DNA from: Sialis fuliginosa
Taxonomy: Eukaryota > Arthropoda > Insecta > Megaloptera > Sialidae
Assembly (NCBI GenBank): GCA_961205875.1
Contig: OY540817.1
Location: 21,177,001 to 21,241,000 of the forward strand
Length of the DNA: 64,000 nt
Direction: 5' to 3'
The notes beneath the pieces were generated by a model. It worked only from the letters and a program-made list of their open reading frames with translations, was not told the DNA's origin and ran no database searches. Shown piece by piece: positions 1-10,038 of this stretch. A program made the position numbers and the translations under genes. Position 1 is the stretch's first letter; each line of letters starts with the position of its first letter.

Positions 1-122
1 TAGTTTAGAAAATAGAGGGAGGGTACGCTCTGATAGCGACATTTAAAAGAAAATAATTCGTGTTTGAAGGGTTAAAATCTTAATTGGTATAAAATTTATA
101 GACGGATAGAGCAAAAAAAACT
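1..122. repeat. fragment of a dispersed repeat shared with 21.5-21.8 kb
   Basis: The stretch carries a GAGGG...ACGCTCT segment, an AAAGGGTT-like segment and a terminal ATAGACGGATAGAGC. The same order occurs near 21540-21790, which ends in ATAGACAGACGGAC. It looks like the degenerate tail of a retroposon or other dispersed repeat. The class is not determined. Confidence 0.4.
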
Positions 123-327
123 ACACTCGGCATCAAAAAAATCGCACCTTTTAAAAAATCTACTTCAAACAACATTAAACTTTATTTGGAATCAATGATG
201 AGGAGGTACCCAAAAACAATTCAATATAATTTATACCTAACATTACCCTCATCATAGATTCCAAATAAGGTTTAAAGTTGTTTGAAGTAGATTTTTTAAA
301 AGGTGCGATTTTTTTGACGCCGAGTGT
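123..327. repeat. inverted repeat, arms about 81 bp
   Basis: The left arm (123-203) begins ACACTCGG and the right arm (247-327) ends CCGAGTGT. Both contain the segment ATCGCACCTTTTAAAAAATC or its complement, followed by CTACTTCAAACAAC. The arms are imperfect and enclose a loop of about 43 nt. This is a foldback structure, possibly a miniature element. No target duplication was identified. Confidence 0.75.
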
Positions 328-842
328 ATAAGAGTTCCTAGTTGTTCTCCGAAACCCTAAAATATATATAAATGTAAAATACTTTATAGTGTCGCTGTAG
401 TTTCTAAACGACTCAATTTTCAATCGAATTTTCCCTAACACACCCCAATGGCTATAGTTTGTGATGTTTAAAACACGACAGTACACACATACTGAAATAC
501 AATCATGCCACTTGAATGACAAAATGTTACACTAACAACACTACCAGCGGCTTCTACATCTACTGTTAGTACTTTATGAGACATACATACATGCATTACA
601 TTATGCAATCACCATACATACATACATACATACATACATACAAACAGCGACCCTTAACCTATCGAGTGCTAACATAAATTAAGTCAAGAATAAATCAATA
701 TTATAATTTTATTTGGTTTTTTGTATCAGCGTGTTTTTATAACACATATTAAAATAAAATTTAAGCCTTGGTACTTTACAGTAACGGTCTCCGTTACCGC
801 TTCGACCTTGCAAATCTATAATATGCGATTCAATACAAGTGG
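328..842. other. AT-rich stretch with a (CATA)n microsatellite
   Basis: No gene is visible. A CATA/TACA tetranucleotide run lies at 613-643, with a shorter degenerate one just upstream at about 580-592. The rest is unremarkable AT-rich DNA. Confidence 0.7.
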
Positions 843-890
843 CATGTTAGCTGCGTCAAAACGCCGCTGTGTTTTGACGCAGCTAACATG
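843..890. repeat. perfect 20-bp hairpin
   Basis: CATGTTAGCTGCGTCAAAAC at 843-862 is followed by an 8-nt loop and its exact reverse complement at 871-890. The arms are more GC-rich than their surroundings. This could be the core of a small foldback element or a cruciform-forming site. No terminator or gene context is present. Confidence 0.9.
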
Positions 891-1133
891 TAATAGATTT
901 GTGTAAAGTGCCAAGACTTTAGACTTAAAAAAACCTTGTTAATTAATCAAATACACTTCATCCTGAAAACGTTATTCTGCAATTGTTTATTAAATAAATT
1001 GAATGATTGAAATGTTTTTTTTTTACATGTTCAGGTACTATAGAAACTATTTAAAATGTAATACATGTTCTACACTGTACATACAGTCAACATAATAAAT
1101 ATATTATTATTATTATTAATAAAAATCTTCTTT

Positions 1134-1230
1134 AGACTTACACGTGTTTCAATAGCAATGCTATCATCATCAGAGTTTTAAAGACGCTTAAAACTCTGTC
1201 TTTAAGACATTGCTATTGTAAGACGTGTAA
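1134..1230 (-). repeat. nested inverted repeat with hammerhead-like core
   Basis: Three concentric inverted repeats are visible: TTACACGT (1138-1145) with ACGTGTAA (1223-1230), CAATAGCAATG (1150-1160) with CATTGCTATTG (1208-1218), and CAGAGTTTTAA (1171-1181) with TTAAAACTCTG (1188-1198). Read on the minus strand it contains CTGATGA, a small ATAGC/GCTAT stem and GAAAC. The same core occurs at 23869-24000. It abuts an A element. Confidence 0.7.
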
Positions 1231-1731
1231 CCAGTCTTGGATATGACCCCAGTAATGGCAATTTTTTATTTAAAAGTACTGAATTAGAAATATTTGTTGA
1301 TATTTGGTTACTACCATTTCTGAATATTAATCTATATACATTTAACTGTCTTACAGCGTGATTTGATGATAATCGGCCAATAGGTGTCAAAATGGTGGAC
1401 ATTTAAACTAATTATTAGTATAATTTATTTATTAATTATTATAGTATCATAGCAACTGCTTTACATCGTTTCAAATTTGACGATTCTTTATTTTATATCT
1501 TTTGAGTCGTAGTACTTATCATTTTGTAATCATTAGCAAGTGTCCATCATTACGTTCTCATTACTGGAGAAAAAACATAAACAAAATAAAAGGCTATAAT
1601 TAAAAAAAAAACTATATTTGCTGTCTTTGGTAATTAAATTGATTAAATAAAGAGAATTGCAAAAAAGCCCATCAATCACAAAAACAGTAAACCTTGTTCT
1701 TATAGCGGCCATAACTGGTGATAGTACCTTA
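1231..1731 (-). mobile_element. family A non-autonomous DNA transposon, nearly full length
   Basis: It matches the family A reference copy at 46416-46933 in reverse. It opens with CCAGTCTTGG and ends GGCCATAACTGGTGATAGTACCT before TTA. The first ~11 bp of the terminal repeat are missing on the left, where it joins the hammerhead-like repeat. Open frames inside it are chance frames. Confidence 0.85.
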
Positions 1732-2391
1732 TAAACTGTTAAATTTTTATATATTTTTAAATACTAATTCTTTATTTTATTTGTTTTGTCTTTTTGGTGT
1801 AAACTTTAACACGCCAATACAATCCCATTTGAAGTACAGAGTGATCCAAAATTATACTAAAAATTTTAATATAATTGGTAAAATTTGGTTGAAATAAATC
1901 GATATCCATTTTGATTCATTTACTCTATAAAGAAAAACGAAACCCATAAAAGTTTCGATTCCATACAACATGGAAATGAACTCAACAATGTCTTAAATCA
2001 AAACTTTATCGTTCCACGAATCCCGAGGGCACTCAAAGGGTTTAACATGGCAAGGGTTAAACATAAATGCATCGATCATATGTCAAAACTTCACTCGCTG
2101 CATTGCGTCCAACATTTGTCGCTGCAATTCGACAGATAATTGGTAACTGATTATGACAAATAATCAATGTCGTTTGCAGCACTGCTTGTTTGAACTATGA
2201 TTCTTGTTTTACACATACACACACACACACACAAATAAATAGAATGGTTTACAATCGTTTCGATTATGCATCATTTGATAAATCCGGATGAAATTTGACT
2301 TGAAATTATGATGGTAGCTATTAGTTTAAATCATGACAAAAAGGTGTTATCAGAATCTATTTTGAGTGTATTTAATCCAAATAAAGTATTG
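1732..2391. other. AT-rich stretch with a (CA)n run
   Basis: No gene is visible. A CA dinucleotide run lies at about 2215-2233. A somewhat less AT-rich part at 1960-2200 has no persuasive frame or splice sites. Confidence 0.6.
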
Positions 2392-2482
2392 GCACCAGTT
2401 ATGGCCGCTATAAGAGCAAGGTTTACTGTTTTTGTGATTGACGGGCTTCTTTTTTGTAACTCTCATCAACTCATCCTTAATA

Positions 2483-2942
2483 CAGTGTAACCTTAATATA
2501 ACGAGCCTCAATATAACGATTTCTTCGATTTAACAAATTTTTCGAAATCTCCTAGATCTGCCCGTAGTAGCTAATGCAAAATATACCATTATATTACGAA
2601 TACATTTGTCAACAACCTCTTTATAACGAATTTTTCAACAGGTTCAGACACGTTAAAATTTTCGTAAGACAATCATTATTGTTTTTTTGCTGTTTGTCAC
2701 TGTTGCTACTTTTAAAGTTGCAATGGCTGAAAAACAAAAAAAGGTGTTCCTTAACCGTCGCAAAGAAACGAGAAATCATTAAGTATGTAGACGAGAATCC
2801 TAAAAAATAGACATCGCTTACCTTGTTATAACGAATTGTAGACCAACCGAATCTTTATATAACAAACCTCACTGTAACAAATTACTTGGTATAACGAATA
2901 TTTTCTACTTCCCTTCAGTTTTATTATATCGAGGATGCACTG
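2483..2942 (+). mobile_element. pogo/Tigger-like DNA transposon, internally deleted
   Basis: The left terminus reads CAGTGTAACCTTAATATAACG and the right terminus, complemented, CAGTGCATCCTCGATATAA. Such CAGTG...TATAACG ends are typical of pogo/Tigger elements. It is flanked by TA on both sides (2481-2482 and 2943-2944). The uninterrupted target is seen at 31262-31275, where TCCTTAATA runs straight into TATATAAA. The interior keeps further TATAACGA-type motifs and a stub of transposase. Confidence 0.85.
2723..2810 (+). pseudogene. remnant of pogo-type transposase N-terminus (CENP-B-like HTH)
   Basis: An ATG at 2723 opens a short basic N-terminus (MAEKQKK). One base out of phase, the downstream frame reads SLTVAKKREIIKYVDENPKK and then stops at 2808-2810. 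The spacing of SLT, KREIIKYVDENP and basic residues is characteristic of the N-terminal psq/CENP-B helix-turn-helix that begins pogo and Tigger transposases. The normal protein has several hundred residues including a DDE domain. Here only about 25 codons survive, with one frameshift and a stop, so it is dead. The copy lies inside a 460 bp element with matching termini, which supports the assignment independently. The family call is from remembered motif shape, not a search. Confidence 0.7.
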
Positions 2943-3412
2943 TATATATAAATCTCAACATCTCTCTGTCTGTCTGTCTGTCCGTAAGTGCGCTTATCAA
3001 CCGATTTACGTGGTTTATTTTTTTAATTCATAGGTACATTCTCTGACCAGGTTATAGGCTATATTTTGTTACGTTAGGTAACATAACAAAGCAGTGACGA
3101 TAATAGTAAATCAAGTCGGAAAAAATTTTGCCGTCGGCGCACTATTTTGCAATACGCTGCTTAAACCGTTCAATATTAAACAAAATAATGTATTAAAGAA
3201 TTGTGTAGAATCAAAAGATCTACAATAAAATCAGCGACACTTTTATATTTAAGCCACAATGACTGCTTTTATGTTACAAAGAAAATTTAAAATATTTTAA
3301 GTTAAATATATATAGATTAATATTCAGACAATTTTTTCTAATTTAGCACATTAAATTAAACAAGAATTCAACACTGGGGTATATGTAATCCAAGACTGGT
3401 GTTAGTGCCTTG

Positions 3413-3863
3413 TGTATATGTATAAACAAAATTAATCTTACTCTGAAAACAAATAAATAATTTGTTTTCCATTGAAATTTTCCCATTTAATATTTAATCA
3501 AAAACTATTTCTACAGTCCTACAATCTGAATAAACGGTCTCAAAGATTTCTGTTCTAATTTAATTTATCATTTGCATAATCAGTTTTCTTTGAGAGCCAC
3601 ACTGGAGTGCGCAGAATGGTTGACTGCTACAAAATGCACACTGCTTTTTAGATGAAAATCCACTCACTTGATGGCATCGTTGTTATTGCATTTTCACAAT
3701 GACTTTTCATACACAGAATTATGGAGATTCTCTAGAGATAGTCTGTCTATTAGCGTCTATCAGATTAGATTATGGAATAAGAAATCAGTGGGTGGGCATT
3801 TCAGAAACTTGATGTAACGCGCAGATATCAGTTTTGTGCACTAGCGTAAATTTAAAATCAGTA
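3413..3863. other. AT-rich stretch, nothing recognised
   Basis: No gene, splice pattern or repeat terminus was recognised. The end (from about 3790) seems to belong to an older repeat whose segment GTAAATTTAAAATCAGTATA recurs at 11085. Confidence 0.5.
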
Positions 3864-3865
3864 TA

Positions 3866-4119
3866 TGGGTCATTTCAAAATTTGTTGCAGATAAACTTGT
3901 GCCAGAAGAAAAAACATTGATTATTGTTAGTTACATTCAAACTTAGATAATATTTTGGAATCAATAAACAAAATCTTTTATAAAAATAAATAAATCTCAC
4001 TTAAAATTTTCCATTTTTTTTATATAGAAGACAACTTTGTTACCTTTATTGACCACTATGTTACTTTTAAAAATTTAAGTTAGGTTAGGTTTATCTGCTA
4101 CAAATTTTGAAACGACCCA
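3866..4119. mobile_element. 254-bp TA-flanked miniature element with 31-bp terminal repeats
   Basis: The left terminus is TGGGTCATTTCAAAATTTGT (3866 onward to 3896) and the right terminus (4089-4119) is its near-exact reverse complement, with about two mismatches in 31. TA dinucleotides flank it at 3864-3865 and 4120-4121. The flanks AAATTTAAAATCAGTA and TCTCGACACTCA are contiguous at 11085-11116, with a single TA, which is an empty site. A Tc1/mariner-type TA element is the best class. Confidence 0.9.
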
Positions 4120-5378
4120 TATCTCGACACTCAGAGCAGCTATCATGTGGGTTTTGGTCTCAAATTATAGATCTTGATTAGATTTACGAGATAAACGTAA
4201 AAGTTAAGTTTTAATGAGTGAAAAATTTGAAATTATACAAAAACAACAACGAATCTAAGTATTTCCACGATTGCGAATTTAAACATTAATTAATTGAATT
4301 GAAAAAAATAACAGGATATTAGAATATATTCTTTACTACCTAACGTTTTATATTATTTGGGTTTAATTGCAAATGTGTAGTATTTATCGTTTCGGAGATT
4401 ATTCCGATTTTTAAAAACTCTCAAAATTGTTTCTTTCAACCCTGATTGCAGGGTTTGCTCAAAATCCAAGGAATGGGGACTTTTCAGAAAATACTTCTCA
4501 CAACCTTCCCTCTAAAAAATTTCATAACTATTGGAATTATTTGGAACTTTTGCACAAGTTTCTTAAACTATTTTTGATTAGTTTTTTAAATAAAAAAAAA
4601 TAGTCAGTTTCGTATTTCCACGATTTCGCTTGTAAATATTAATTAATTGATTTGAAAAAAAAATATATTCTCTACGCAGTAACGTTTTTAATTTTTTCAT
4701 GAATTATTGTCACAATTTGGTACAGCACGTTTTAAAAAAAATTTATTCTTGTTTGCATTTTTATAATTTTAATAACTTATTTAGATAATTTTTACATTAT
4801 ATTTATAAAATTCAAATCGCTGTTTGGTTCAAGTTTTATCCGATAGGTGGCAGAGTGGTGACTGACCATAGCGAATTCATATGTATAAAAATAAATACAT
4901 AAATACCATATAAAATAATTGTCACAAACGTAATGATAAGTATAAATATACGTTTATTACACGTATATAAAAGTCAAAAGGGTATAAATGTAATAACATC
5001 GAGCCCATCAAAAATCACTTATCAACTCTAAAAACAGATTATTGGTGTAATCCGTTCTCTAAATGAGAAATAATATTTTTCTCTCGGGACAATAACTCTG
5101 CTAGATATTTATTTCTGTTCTCGACTATTTCTTGCGTACAGTTTTTGTGACCGCGAGAATTCTACGATCTTTCGCGATCTTAAACGTCGTCGCCGTGGAA
5201 AAAAGACGACGAAGACGTTTTTCTTTTAGATTTTTCCACGAAAGCCTGTTGTTTTTCTGCAAGAAAATCGTGTACTTTTCTTAAATAAAACCTAATTAGT
5301 TTTACAAAAATTAAATTAGACGTAACTCTGTATTTAAAAAAAATGTTTTTTAGATTGAGATAAGAAATTAATTATTTA
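4120..5378. other. AT-rich stretch with a direct repeat and a GACG hairpin
   Basis: No gene is recognised. GTATTTCCACGAT followed by TTAATTAATTGA occurs near 4259 and again near 4612, a degenerate direct repeat of about 355 bp spacing. At 5190-5245 AAACGTCGTC and GTGGAAAAA are followed by GACGACG, AAGACGTTT and TTTTTCCAC, giving overlapping small hairpins. Confidence 0.5.
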
Positions 5379-5573
5379 CCAATACTCTCGGATGCGGATA
5401 ATCAGATTTCCGGATTATCTGTGATTAAAATAAATGACTTTTTTTTAATTCATATTTTTAAATATATATGTATTTTTAAACCAAATAAAAATTAGTAGTT
5501 CGGATTATCCTTGTTTTTCAACTATCCGTGTCCGTCTTCCCGAACATTAGCCCGGATAATCGAGAGTACACTG
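5379..5573. mobile_element. 195-bp pogo/Tigger-like miniature element
   Basis: The right end, complemented, reads CAGTGTACTCTCGATTATCCG. The left end begins CCAATACTCTCGGATGCGG. TA flanks both sides (5377-5378, 5574-5575). Repeated GGATTATC-type motifs fill the interior. Such ends are usual for Tigger-like elements in insects. No coding remnant is visible. Confidence 0.75.
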
Positions 5574-5583
5574 TAAATTAAAA

Positions 5584-5750
5584 ACCATACGAATATTATA
5601 TATTCAAAATTAACTCTGTCTGTCTGTTTGTTACCTTTTCTCGGCTAAACCGCTTAACCGATCTTGATAAAATTTGGCAGGGAGATAGCTTACATCCTAA
5701 GGAAGGCCATAGGCTACTTTGTATCCCGAAAAATTTATTAGGTTTAAAAA
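5584..5750 (+). mobile_element. Helitron-like element W, 5' part only
   Basis: It begins CCATACGAATATTATAT, continues with CTCTGTCTGTCTG, then the conserved segment for CCGATCTTGATAAAATTTGGC, GGGAGATAGCTTACAT and CTTTGTATCCCG. This is the reverse of the complete copy at 41547-41829. The 3' hairpin and CTAG end are absent. Confidence 0.75.
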
Positions 5751-6146
5751 AAATACAAATTTCATGCAGACGAACTATTTACTTATAAATGGCAACTATT
5801 TGAAACACAGTTTATTTTAAAGACAGTAATTTGACATGAAAATAAAACGTAAGTGAAAACAAATTTCTCGGTTATCTTAACAAATGAAAGGCTATTTTTA
5901 ACACTTGTAGTACATGTCATATATATAGTACAATTTGCTCAACATAATTAAATATTATAACACTTCTCTGCATAGCTCTTTTAAGCCATAACTCGAATTG
6001 TAGAATTTCTCACAGTGAAATATATCTAACGTTACTTCTAGACGTAATTATTTAGCCTACAGCCAGGGCCGGCTCGTTTAAATTTAATTATTTTGACCAG
6101 TTTATTTAAACAATAATAACCAATTCCTCCTCTTTGTTGAATAAAG
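5751..6146. other. AT-rich stretch, nothing recognised
   Basis: No gene is visible. CCAGGGCCGGCTCG at about 6063 resembles an isolated end of the hAT-like family C (CAGNGCCGG) but no partner end was found. Confidence 0.5.
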
Positions 6147-6690
6147 ATAAAATCAATCACAGTTAGTTAATCGTCCGTAACCAAATAATTATAAATATTA
6201 ATTCTTAATGTTAATCACAGTTAGTAATCGGACGATTTACTAACCATGATTGATGGGTTGAAATTAATCACAGTTAGTTAATCGTCCGTTAACAAATAGT
6301 TATTAATGTTAATTACAGTTAGTAATTTGACGATTTACTAACTATGATTGATGGGTTGAAATTAATCACATTTAGCTAATCGTTCGTTAACAAATAATTA
6401 TTTTCGTTAATTCTTAATATTAATCACAGTTAGTAATTGGACGATTTACTAACCATGATTGATGGGTTGAAATTAATCACAGTTAGTTAATCGTCCGTTA
6501 ACAAATAGTTATTAATGTTAATTACAGTTAGTAATTTGACGATTTACTAACCATGATTGATGGGTTGAAATTAATCACAGTTAGTTAATCGTCCGTTAAC
6601 AAATAATTATTTTCGTTAATTCTTAATGTTAACCACAGTTAGTAATTGGACGATTATTAACCATGATTGTTGGGTTGAAAATTAGGCATA
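6147..6690. repeat. palindromic tandem satellite with alternating 98/111 bp spacing
   Basis: The marker (A/T)TGGGTTG recurs at 6253, 6351, 6462, 6560 and 6670, giving spacings 98, 111, 98 and 110. The array is therefore a ~209 bp dimer. Each monomer holds an inverted pair, AATCACAGTTAGTTAATCGTC and GACGATTTACTAACCATGATT. The long monomer additionally contains TTTTCGTTAATTCTTAA or a similar segment. Confidence 0.9.
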
Positions 6691-7541
6691 AAAAAGGTCA
6701 GATTTTCTATTTTTTAACACTTAAAAATTTTTTTGAGCTTAGATATTCTAATTTTTTAAAGATCCTTCGAGTCTATATATGTTTATGATTGATTATTATA
6801 TTTAATATTTTACTTAAATATGTTTCTAGTGGAAATACAAAATAAAAATAAAAATTTTCTCTCAATAATTTATAAGTGACTTGTCGAGAAAATTATCTAG
6901 AACCTAGAAATATGTATGGATGTTTTTCTATAGTTTTCCACATTCTTTCTTTGATAAGCCATCTTTTTGTTGTTTATTTATTTCCTTTGAAGTTCTTCTA
7001 TTCTCTCTAAAAAAGATAAACCTTCGAATCTTTTCCTTGCTTATAATTTACAAAATTAAATGTATAGAATCTTTTATAAACGTCAGGTATGTTGTTCTTT
7101 CTAAGTTTTACATTCATTTTAAGTAAATTAAATAATATAATGTTGGATTCTATTGAAATTTCTTTAACCTTGTATAAATGTAATTTTGTATTTTAAAGAT
7201 GGTACTGTACTTATAAATGATTAATAAAAGCAAAGAAAGATACAAGAAATTTATGTTATTTTGATATTTCATAGAATTTATTTTAACTCAATTTTCTTGG
7301 ACTTGAATTGAAAAATTAATAAATATATTTGTATGTTATTTTCATAGTATTAAATATTATCTTTTACAGATGTTAAAATTGACGAAACAAGTGGAAAAAT
7401 ATCTTTCCAATGATACCATTAATTACTTTTTTCGCCATTTATAAGGTTCTATAACGTTATAAAGAAAAAAATAAGCTTCCAAAAAAGTGTGCTTGAATTT
7501 TCTATCGAAGTTTTATTGATAAAAACATTTTGGTAATAACT
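6691..7541. other. AT-rich stretch, nothing recognised
   Basis: Very AT-rich DNA with several short chance frames, rich in Phe, Ile and Lys. No splice pattern, terminal repeat or tandem unit was recognised. Confidence 0.55.
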
Positions 7542-7881
7542 TAAAGGCACCAGTTATTAGTTAAAACCAGTAATGAGCACGCAGTGATGGACACTTGCTA
7601 ATGATAAGTACTACGACACAAAATATATAAAAGAAAGAACCGTCAAATTTGAAACAATGTAAAGCAGTTGCTATGATAATATAATAATTAATAAATAAAT
7701 TATACTAATAATTAGTTTAAATGTCCACCATTTTGACACCTATTGGCCGACAGTTAAATGTATAAAGATTAATATTCAGAAATGGTAGTAATCAAATATC
7801 AACACATATTTCTAATTCAGTACATTTACTTAAAAATTTGCCATTACTGGGGTCCTTGCCAAGACTGGTGCCACTACCTTA
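7542..7881 (+). mobile_element. family A, internally deleted
   Basis: The left end AAAGGCACCAGTTAT joins directly to the internal segment AAACCAGTAATGAGCACGCAGTG, so about 200 bp of A are missing. The right end CCAAGACTGGTGCCACTACCT is followed by TA. Confidence 0.85.
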
Positions 7882-8129
7882 AAAATATAGAATAAAATAT
7901 TATTGAAAAATGATTAATTATTATCAAATATGTTTTGACTTTTCCGGTTATAAAAATCATATAACAGCTATGCTTTAAAACACAGAATTGATACATACAA
8001 AAATAAACTAATCTTGCATAAAAAAACCTTGTTCATCGACATTAACAAGTCTGCAAAATGAAGCAAACAAAAAACAAATTGAGGTTTTTGGTTTAGGTAC
8101 ATGTATATACACATACAATGTAATGATAG

Positions 8130-8330
8130 TTAAGCCAGGTTGGCAAACACAGAGTTGGGTGGGCAACTACAGCGAGCGGTAGGTGTGGTATGGGCAAGAA
8201 GTAGCCGTGGCTATATCCATGACTCGCTTGGCTTGCCGCGACAAATGACATTTAGCACGGTGGCTGCACATTCTGTGGTGCTATGTACATTAACGCAATA
8301 CTGGAATTTGGTCTTTCGCGTTCTTTAACA
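8130..8330. other. GC-rich islet without identified function
   Basis: About 200 bp near 50% GC stand out in very AT-rich flanks. Several frames are open across it, as expected for GC-rich DNA, and none is recognisable. No convincing splice sites border it. It could be a conserved non-coding element, an old exon or a transposon piece. Confidence 0.35.
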
Positions 8331-9298
8331 TATATGAGGTTTTGCAGACATTTCATTTTATCCAATCTACAAAGATTTTCAGGTTATTTAATTTACTTTA
8401 GCTGTAGAATAAAAATTACTGTATGAATATGAACTAACTTTTCAGGCTATTGTATTTTCTTATACTTAACGTAACAACTCTAGTATTTCTGAAACTGAAA
8501 GTCTTTCAGAAACACTTCTGAAAAATACTCGAAAAAAAGTTGTAGTACCTACTAAATTTTAGTGATATTTTAAAGTATTTTATTACAAACATTTAAGTAG
8601 GCCATGGAAAACAAAAGTCACAATAACAAATGAATATTTTAAAACAATAAACTATTAGAAAAATATTTTTTTCGAAATTAAATATGACAAGTTACATATC
8701 GTTGTAAAGTAGAGTAAAAAATACGTTCAAATATGCTATAGCCAACTTATTGGCCTGTAAGAAAAACTAAAGTTAGGGCTTGTAACTCGGAAACTAAAAG
8801 TGATATAAAAATTCTAAATATACCAATCAATTCTACACAAAAAGTGCTTTAAGAAACCGTAAACAAAAAATACATATCTACTTTGACAAAAAAGTTATAG
8901 CTATTTTAAAAAATTCCGAATTTTCAGATTTTTGGATATACCGTCTAAGCCACATACAATTATTAATATTTTTTGATATAGTAATACTCACTCTTTCCTT
9001 AATAATAATTCATCTCATTTAACCGAATCTATATCTCTTACCGTTTAAGAAATCCCCATGCATTCCATGTTTATCTTGGATATATTTTTAAAAATGCATA
9101 AAAAAATCGATTTTTGCCGTCACAATGGCTACAAAAAACACTACAGAACCAATTTTGATGAAACCTGCACCAAATCTCAGGAGTGCTGTAAGGTACATAT
9201 CATCACGCTATCACTAAACACAGCTAAGCAGTAAATATTTATTTTTATTATTTATTAATAAAAATTATCCATTTTCTAAATTTGACAGTAATTTTATT
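8331..9298. other. AT-rich stretch with a retroposon-tail-like segment
   Basis: No gene is visible. Around 9120-9190 GGCTACAAAAAACAC, ACAGAACCAATTTTGATGAAA and TACATAT resemble the degenerate tail region seen in many insect repeats. No boundaries can be drawn. Confidence 0.4.
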
Positions 9299-9306
9299 CA
9301 AAATTT

Positions 9307-9580
9307 CAGAGCTTCGAACCGGAACTGAACCGAAAACCGGAAAAAACCGTTATTTTTTGCCGGAACGAAAACCGGAACAGAACCGAAATAAAAATATCGA
9401 TTTTTACGGTTCAGTACATGTTAAAATACGCGCTTTTTTAATTAATCACTCGGAGCTGAACCGAAAACCGAAAAAACCGTTATTTTTTTCGGAACGAAAA
9501 CCGGAACCGAACCGAAATATATTTTTTTACTCGAACCGGAACGAAAACCGAAACGAAAAAAATAACGGTTCGAAGCCCTG
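9307..9580. mobile_element. 274-bp hAT-like miniature element (CCGGAAC family)
   Basis: The termini CAGAGCTTCGAACCG and CGGTTCGAAGCCCTG are inverted. An exact 8-bp target duplication, CAAAATTT, flanks the element at 9299-9306 and 9581-9588. The interior is built of repeated ACCGGAACNGAACCGAAA motifs. The open frame of over 140 codons across it is only this low-complexity repeat. Related copies lie at 27780 and 61632. Confidence 0.92.
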
Positions 9581-9588
9581 CAAAATTT

Positions 9589-10038
9589 CAACTGTACTAT
9601 TTTTTTTTTTTTCAATAATAAATAATAACATTATGATCACCATGTATAATAAAAATATATATATGTGTAAGCTGAAACGAGCATGCTATCGTTTAAAAAC
9701 CAAAGTTCAAGTTAAGATATAAATGCAGAGTTGTTCTTTTACTACACAAAAGTTTTATCTAAGGTAAAAGAGCCTTAATTAGAACGTAGGGATATTACTT
9801 TGGTCTTTTAAAACGAGAGCTGCACGATAAGTTGGTTATTACATTTAATTTTAATAAGAGCTTGATATTCAGAGAATTATTTTATAGCTCATTACAAGTT
9901 TACAAATTATGTTTTAAATATGCTATCGATTTTTAATAGCGTTAGTAATCTGTTATTAGATTTATGTAATGTTATAATGTATGCGTATAGTTGAATTTCT
10001 GGGTGTAGATCTTGTCTTAATAAGGTTTCAAGCAATAT
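9589..10038. other. AT-rich stretch, nothing recognised
   Basis: No gene, repeat terminus or tandem unit was recognised. Confidence 0.55.

Larger units (their letters stand above)
2474..3299 (+). mobile_element. Helitron-like element U, 3' truncated and interrupted
   Basis: It begins TCCTTAATA directly after an A, as does the complete copy at 31262, and continues after an inserted pogo-like element with TATAAATCTCAAC, a TCTGTCTGTCTG run and the long segment through GCCACAATGACTGC. It entered A between ACTCA and T, as expected for an A|T insertion. The 3' hairpin and CTAG end are missing. Confidence 0.75.
2392..3412 (+). mobile_element. family A copy split by a Helitron-like insertion
   Basis: The left part (2392-2473) runs from AAAGTATTGGCACCAG through the A segment to AACTCA. 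The right part (3300-3412) carries the A segment GATTAATATTCAG through CCAAGACTGGTGTTAGTGCCTT. Between them lies element U (2474-3299). The A segment that should follow ACTCA (TGTTACTAAT...) is absent, so the middle of A and the 3' part of U were lost together after insertion. Confidence 0.75.

Noticed and set aside
1202..1402. 66-codon minus-strand frame
   Set aside because: It lies in a family A transposon copy. Other A copies do not keep the frame.
6147..6690. CRISPR-like array
   Set aside because: Repeats are about 98-111 bp with internal palindromes and no unique spacers. The DNA is eukaryotic. It is a satellite.
9282..9722. 146-codon frame rich in Arg, Asn, Pro and Lys
   Set aside because: It is a translation of the repeated CCGGAAC/GAACCGAAA motif of a hAT-like element plus flank, not a gene. 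The same applies to the frame at 61616-61804.
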